A stretch of 45,169 nucleotides of DNA from Polaromonas jejuensis NBRC 106434 (GTDB lineage: Bacteria > Pseudomonadota > Gammaproteobacteria > Burkholderiales > Burkholderiaceae_C). The position numbers were made by a program, and so were the translations under genes. The notes under the pieces were generated by a model, which ran no database searches, had not been told where the DNA came from, and saw nothing but the letters and a program-made list of their open reading frames with translations. Shown one piece after another: positions 42,202 to 45,169 of the stretch (the stretch's first letter is position 1; each line of letters opens with the position of its first letter). The DNA is taken from positions 1 to 45,169 of the forward strand of contig NZ_BCYO01000029.1 in the NCBI RefSeq assembly GCF_001598235.1, in the 5' to 3' direction.

Positions 42202-42551
42202 GAAAGTCTCCTGGCGTGTTATTGCAATATTGCATCTGAATGGATGGGCTGCCTGGCCATGAGGACATTGGCGCCGCGCTACGCGTCCTGATTGTGCAAC
42301 GCCGCCGCGGCACGTCAACCGGTTTCTGTCCGGCGCGGCCAGACCGACCCGGCCGTCCGGGACAGGCGCCACCGCCATCTCTATTGACAAAAATTGCTGT
42401 AGCGCCCGAATGACGGGCGTAATTTGCTACTTATTCGATAGCATACAAAAATCAAGCAAGGAACGCCCGCGCTTGCGGCGCTTCGGGCGACCGGTGGTCT
42501 TGCACCGCATGGCCGCCCTTCCTGGCCCGCCGCGCCTGCTAAGCTTGCAGC
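42202..42551. other. Divergent spacer between phaM and the VOC gene
   Basis: This 350-bp spacer must hold both promoters. It has a hairpin GCGCCCG (42402-42408)/CGGGCG (42414-42419) and, next to it, a copy of the GCTAY-N7-ATAGC palindrome. TTGACA occurs at 42384-42389 on the plus strand without a convincing -10. No gene is seen. Confidence 0.5.
42426..42442. repeat. Short palindrome GCTAY-N7-ATAGC, copy 4
   Basis: GCTAC (42426-42430), 7 bp, ATAGC (42438-42442), just after the CGCCCG/CGGGCG hairpin. Together the two form a double stem-loop. Confidence 0.6.
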
Positions 42552-42965
42552 ATGAAAAGCCTGTTTCACCTTGCCTTCAATGTCAGAGACCTGGATGTTG
42601 CGCGCCGGTTTTATGGCGGCGTGCTGGGCTGCGCCGAAGGCCGCAGCACCGCCACCTGGGTCGACTTTGATTTCTTCAGCCACCAGATTTCGCTGCATCT
42701 GGGCGAGCCCTTCAAGACGGAGCGCACCGGCCATGTGGGCGACACCCTGGTGCCCATGCCGCATTTCGGACTGGTCCTGGCCCTGCCCGACTGGCAGGCC
42801 CTGGCCCAGCGCCTGCAGGCGGCCCATACCGAGTTCGTGCTGGCGCCGCAGGTGCGCTTTGAGGGCCAGCCGGGCGAGCAGTGGACCATGTTTTTTTGCG
42901 ACCCGTTTGGCAATCCCATAGAGATCAAGGGCTTCCGGTCGCTGGACGCGCTTTACGCCGCCTGA
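42552..42965 (+). CDS. VOC-superfamily protein (glyoxalase/dioxygenase fold)
   Basis: The 137-residue protein shows the paired beta-alpha-beta modules of the vicinal-oxygen-chelate fold: FHLAFNVRDLDVARRFYGGV, then GCAEGRS at the N-terminus and FFCDPFGNPIEIKGF at the C-terminus. H4-type metal ligands (FHLAF) and E of EIKGF are in place. Substrate unknown. It precedes marC by 12 bp, probably in one transcript. Confidence 0.88.
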   Translation: MKSLFHLAFNVRDLDVARRFYGGVLGCAEGRSTATWVDFDFFSHQISLHLGEPFKTERTGHVGDTLVPMPHFGLVLALPDWQALAQRLQAAHTEFVLAPQVRFEGQPGEQWTMFFCDPFGNPIEIKGFRSLDALYAA

Positions 42966-42977
42966 CGCCCCGCGCCC

Positions 42978-43586
42978 ATGGCTTATACCTTTGCCTCGGC
43001 CACGGTGTTGCTGCTGCTGATCACGGATCCGCTGGGCAACATCCCGATTTTCGTCAACGCCCTGCGCGGCGTGGCACCCCAGCGGCGCATGCAGGTCATC
43101 CTGCGCGAGGTGATGATCGCCTTTTTGCTGCTGCTGGCCTTCATGTTTGTGGGCGACGGTTTCCTGCGCCTGATGAACCTGAGTGACCTCTCGCTGCAGA
43201 TTGCCGGCGCCGTGGTCATGTTCCTGATCGCGCTGCGCATGATTTTTCCGTCGGAACAGCCCGAGTCGGCACCGGTCCTGCAGGGCGAGCCGCTGATCGT
43301 GCCGCTGGCCATCCCGGCGCTGGCGGGCCCGTCGGCGCTGGCCACGGTGATGCTCCTGGTGTCGCAGGCGCCGGAGCGGCGCCTGGAGTGGGTCGCCGCG
43401 CTGTGCGTCACGATGGCGGTCTGCGCCGTGGTGCTGGTGCTGTCCGAGCGGATTCAGCGCATCGCGGGCGACCGCGTCATGATGGCCTTTGAGCGGCTGA
43501 TGGGCCTGATCCTGGTGGCCATTTCGGTCGAGATGCTGCTGCGCGGCATACGCCTTTTTGTCGCGCAAATCGGCGGCGCCTCCTGA
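42978..43586 (+). CDS. MarC-family membrane protein
   Basis: This 202-residue protein has six hydrophobic helices and the MarC motifs LLLITDPLGNIPIFVNAL (about residues 12-29) and PLAIPALAGPSALATVML (about 110-127). MarC proteins are inner-membrane proteins of poorly known function; despite the name they are not shown to cause antibiotic resistance. It follows the VOC gene closely and converges with the FAH-family gene 38 bp away. Confidence 0.92.
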   Translation: MAYTFASATVLLLLITDPLGNIPIFVNALRGVAPQRRMQVILREVMIAFLLLLAFMFVGDGFLRLMNLSDLSLQIAGAVVMFLIALRMIFPSEQPESAPVLQGEPLIVPLAIPALAGPSALATVMLLVSQAPERRLEWVAALCVTMAVCAVVLVLSERIQRIAGDRVMMAFERLMGLILVAISVEMLLRGIRLFVAQIGGAS

Positions 43587-43624
43587 ACCCGTTGGCGGCA
43601 GGCCGCCCGCCGGGCCCTGCGCCG

Positions 43625-44608
43625 CTACGCCGCCTCGACCACTTTCTGGTCGATGGCGCCGAACACCGACTGCCCGTCCCCGCCCTTGACCTCTATGCGT
43701 ATGGTGTCGCCGAACTTCATGAAGTTGGTTTTGGGCTTGCCGTTCTCAATGGTTTCAATCGCCCGCTTTTCGGCGATGCAGCTGTAGCCATGGCTCCAGT
43801 CCTTGTTGCTGACCGTGCCCGAGCCCACAATGCTGCCGGCGCGCGCGTTGCGGGTCTTGCAGATGTGTGCGATCAACTGGCCGAAATGAAAGGTCATCTC
43901 GGGACCGGCTTCGCACATGCCGACCTTGCGGCCGTTCCAGGTGCTTTGCAAGGTCAGGTGCAAACGGCCCTGGTCCCAGGCATCGCCGACCTCGTCGAGC
44001 GTGACCGCCACCGGGCTGAAGGCGGTCGCCGGCTTGCTCTGGAAAAAGCCGAAGCCCTTGTCCAGTTCGCCGGGAATCAGGTGGCGCAGCGAGACATCGT
44101 TGACCAGCATCAGGAGGCGTATGCCTTCCAGCGCCTGCGCCGGTGTGGCGCCCATGGCCACGTCGCCGGTGATCACCGCCAGCTCGGCTTCAAAGTCGAT
44201 GCCGAAGGCCTCGCTGGGCACCACCACGTCATCGCAGGGTCCGATGAAGTCGTCGCTGCCGCCCTGGTACATCAGCGGGTCGCCGTAAAAGGTGTCCGGC
44301 ACCTCGGCATGGCGCGCCTTGCGTACCAGCTCCACATGGTTGAGGTAGGCCGAGCCATCGGCCCACTGGTAGGCGCGCGGCAGCGGCGCCATGCAGCGGG
44401 ACGGCTCGAACGGGAAAGCCTGGCGTGCCTTGCCGTTGTTCAGCGTGTCGTACAGGTCCTGCAGCTGCGGTGCCATGAAGTTCCAGTCATCCAGCACCTG
44501 CTGCAATTTGCCGGCAATGCCCGTCGCATAATGGGCGGTGGAAAGATCTCGCGACACCACGACGAGCTGGCCGTCGCGTGAGCCGTCTTTGTAAGTGGCT
44601 AGTTTCAT
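43625..44608 (-). CDS. Fumarylacetoacetate-hydrolase-family enzyme
   Basis: With ATG at 44608 the protein has 327 residues (MKLATYKDGSRDGQLVVVSR). The FAH metal site is visible as GIDFEAELAVITGDV (E-x-E near residue 137) with a later Asp in LMLVNDVSLRHLI. GSGTVSNKD and the C-terminal GDTIRIEV complete the fold. Family members hydrolyse C-C bonds of acylpyruvates or related diketones. The long sequence resembles the fumarylacetoacetase type that ends the homogentisate route of tyrosine degradation, but no pathway partner is in the window. Confidence 0.85.
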   Translation of the reverse strand: MKLATYKDGSRDGQLVVVSRDLSTAHYATGIAGKLQQVLDDWNFMAPQLQDLYDTLNNGKARQAFPFEPSRCMAPLPRAYQWADGSAYLNHVELVRKARHAEVPDTFYGDPLMYQGGSDDFIGPCDDVVVPSEAFGIDFEAELAVITGDVAMGATPAQALEGIRLLMLVNDVSLRHLIPGELDKGFGFFQSKPATAFSPVAVTLDEVGDAWDQGRLHLTLQSTWNGRKVGMCEAGPEMTFHFGQLIAHICKTRNARAGSIVGSGTVSNKDWSHGYSCIAEKRAIETIENGKPKTNFMKFGDTIRIEVKGGDGQSVFGAIDQKVVEAA

Positions 44609-44754
44609 CAATATCCTGAATAAATGGCTGGGGCCGGGACAAGGTGCCGCGCTCCAGATGACAGACCCGATTGTGCCGCGCCTGACGGCGCGCTCTTTTA
44701 TAAAACATAGCCGACAATGCGCTTGCGTTCCCATAGTTCTGGAGGCCCTCAGGC

Positions 44755-45169
44755 ATGAGCCGCCTGGCGCCACCCGCTCCGCAGACGGCCACCGGCCCAA
44801 GCGCCAGGCCGCCCTGGGGCACGCTGCTGGCGCTGGCCGGGCTGGTGCTCGCCGCGCACACACTGGTGTTGCGCATCTCGCCCAGGCCGCCTGGCGCGGA
44901 ACTGGCGCCGCCTTCGCCGCGCAGCGCTGCTTTTGTGACGCGCCGCATTGAGCTGCCGCCAGCGGCAGAAGCGCCCGTCCCACCCGTGGCCAAACCCGTC
45001 AAAAAACCGGTTCTCAAGAAAAAAATGGCGCCAGCCCAGGCGGAACCTGCGCAAGAAGCTACCGAAATGATAGCAAACTCCAGTCCGGAGCCGGCCGCCG
45101 CGGGCGGCCTCACGCCCCCGGTCCAGGGGGAGGGTACGGCCACGCCTGACACGCCCGGCGCAGGCAGCG
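44755..45169 (+). CDS. TonB-like membrane-anchored protein, partial (possible DUF3108 protein)
   Basis: The frame opens at ATG 44755 and runs off the window end (138 codons seen). It has a short N-terminus, one hydrophobic anchor (LLALAGLVLAAHTLVLRI, about residues 24-41), then a Pro/Ala/Lys-rich stretch with RRIELPPAAEAPVPP and KPVKKPVLKKKMAPAQAEP. That layout matches TonB-like anchors and, from memory, DUF3108 proteins of Burkholderiales. The globular domain that would decide is beyond the window. It is divergent from the FAH-family gene. Confidence 0.55.
   Translation, partial: MSRLAPPAPQTATGPSARPPWGTLLALAGLVLAAHTLVLRISPRPPGAELAPPSPRSAAFVTRRIELPPAAEAPVPPVAKPVKKPVLKKKMAPAQAEPAQEATEMIANSSPEPAAAGGLTPPVQGEGTATPDTPGAGS
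45058..45074. repeat. Short palindrome GCTAY-N7-ATAGC, copy 5, inside a gene
   Basis: GCTAC (45058-45062), 7 bp, ATAGC (45070-45074). It lies within the partial TonB-like frame, encoding ATEMIA. Confidence 0.55.

Overview
The window looks like a chromosomal segment of a Comamonadaceae-type betaproteobacterium (order Burkholderiales, close to Polaromonas or Rhodoferax in flavour). The reasons are the betaproteobacterial order of the spc/alpha ribosomal operon (secY-infA-rpmJ-rpsM-rpsK-rpsD-rpoA-rplQ), a PhaM-type PHB granule protein, an orphan Bug-type binding protein, and several short repeat families that I recognise from memory as common in this family. The genus is an inference.

Layout. 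(1) 1-5.6 kb is an accessory patch: a 1252-residue protein with an Mrr-like nuclease N-terminus and a degenerate P-loop (a candidate single-gene defence protein), a 388-bp element bounded by perfect 35-bp inverted repeats, a truncated PD-(D/E)XK nuclease tail, and four 11-bp tandem units. It ends at a terminator and an initiator tRNA gene. (2) 5.6-14.8 kb, all minus strand, is the tRNA-fMet gene, then rplQ, rpoA, rpsD, rpsK, rpsM, rpmJ, infA, secY, rplO, rpmD, rpsE, rplR, rplF, rpsH, rpsN, rplE, rplX and rplN. It is read from a near-consensus sigma-70 promoter upstream of rplN. The usual upstream S10 genes are absent; glpD lies there instead. (3) 15.0-20.1 kb is glycerol use (glpD divergent from glpR and glpK), then proC. 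(4) 20.2-26.1 kb holds a small exported Ala/Pro/Lys-rich peptide, ubiA, dps, oxyR and recG, with a 613-bp nested palindromic repeat between oxyR and recG. (5) 26.1-31.9 kb is queA and tgt (queuosine), followed by three cell-envelope glycan genes (GT9, GtrA, ArnT/PMT-like GT). (6) 32-36.5 kb is an aldo/keto reductase, a LysR regulator divergent from an amidase, and a Bug binding protein. (7) 36.5-45.2 kb holds a zinc-ribbon coiled-coil membrane protein, an LplT-PlsC fusion, a FIST protein, PhaM, a VOC protein, MarC, an FAH-family hydrolase and the start of a TonB-like anchored protein cut by the window end.

The most unusual signals are: the large nuclease/STAND-like gene in the patch beside the tRNA; the 388-bp inverted-repeat element; an in-frame insertion of a palindromic repeat inside glpK; the 613-bp nested palindrome next to oxyR; and at least five copies of a short palindrome GCTAY-N7-ATAGC, two of them inside reading frames. 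No complete new multigene system can be shown from sequence alone. The 1252-residue protein is the best candidate for an incompletely described defence function.
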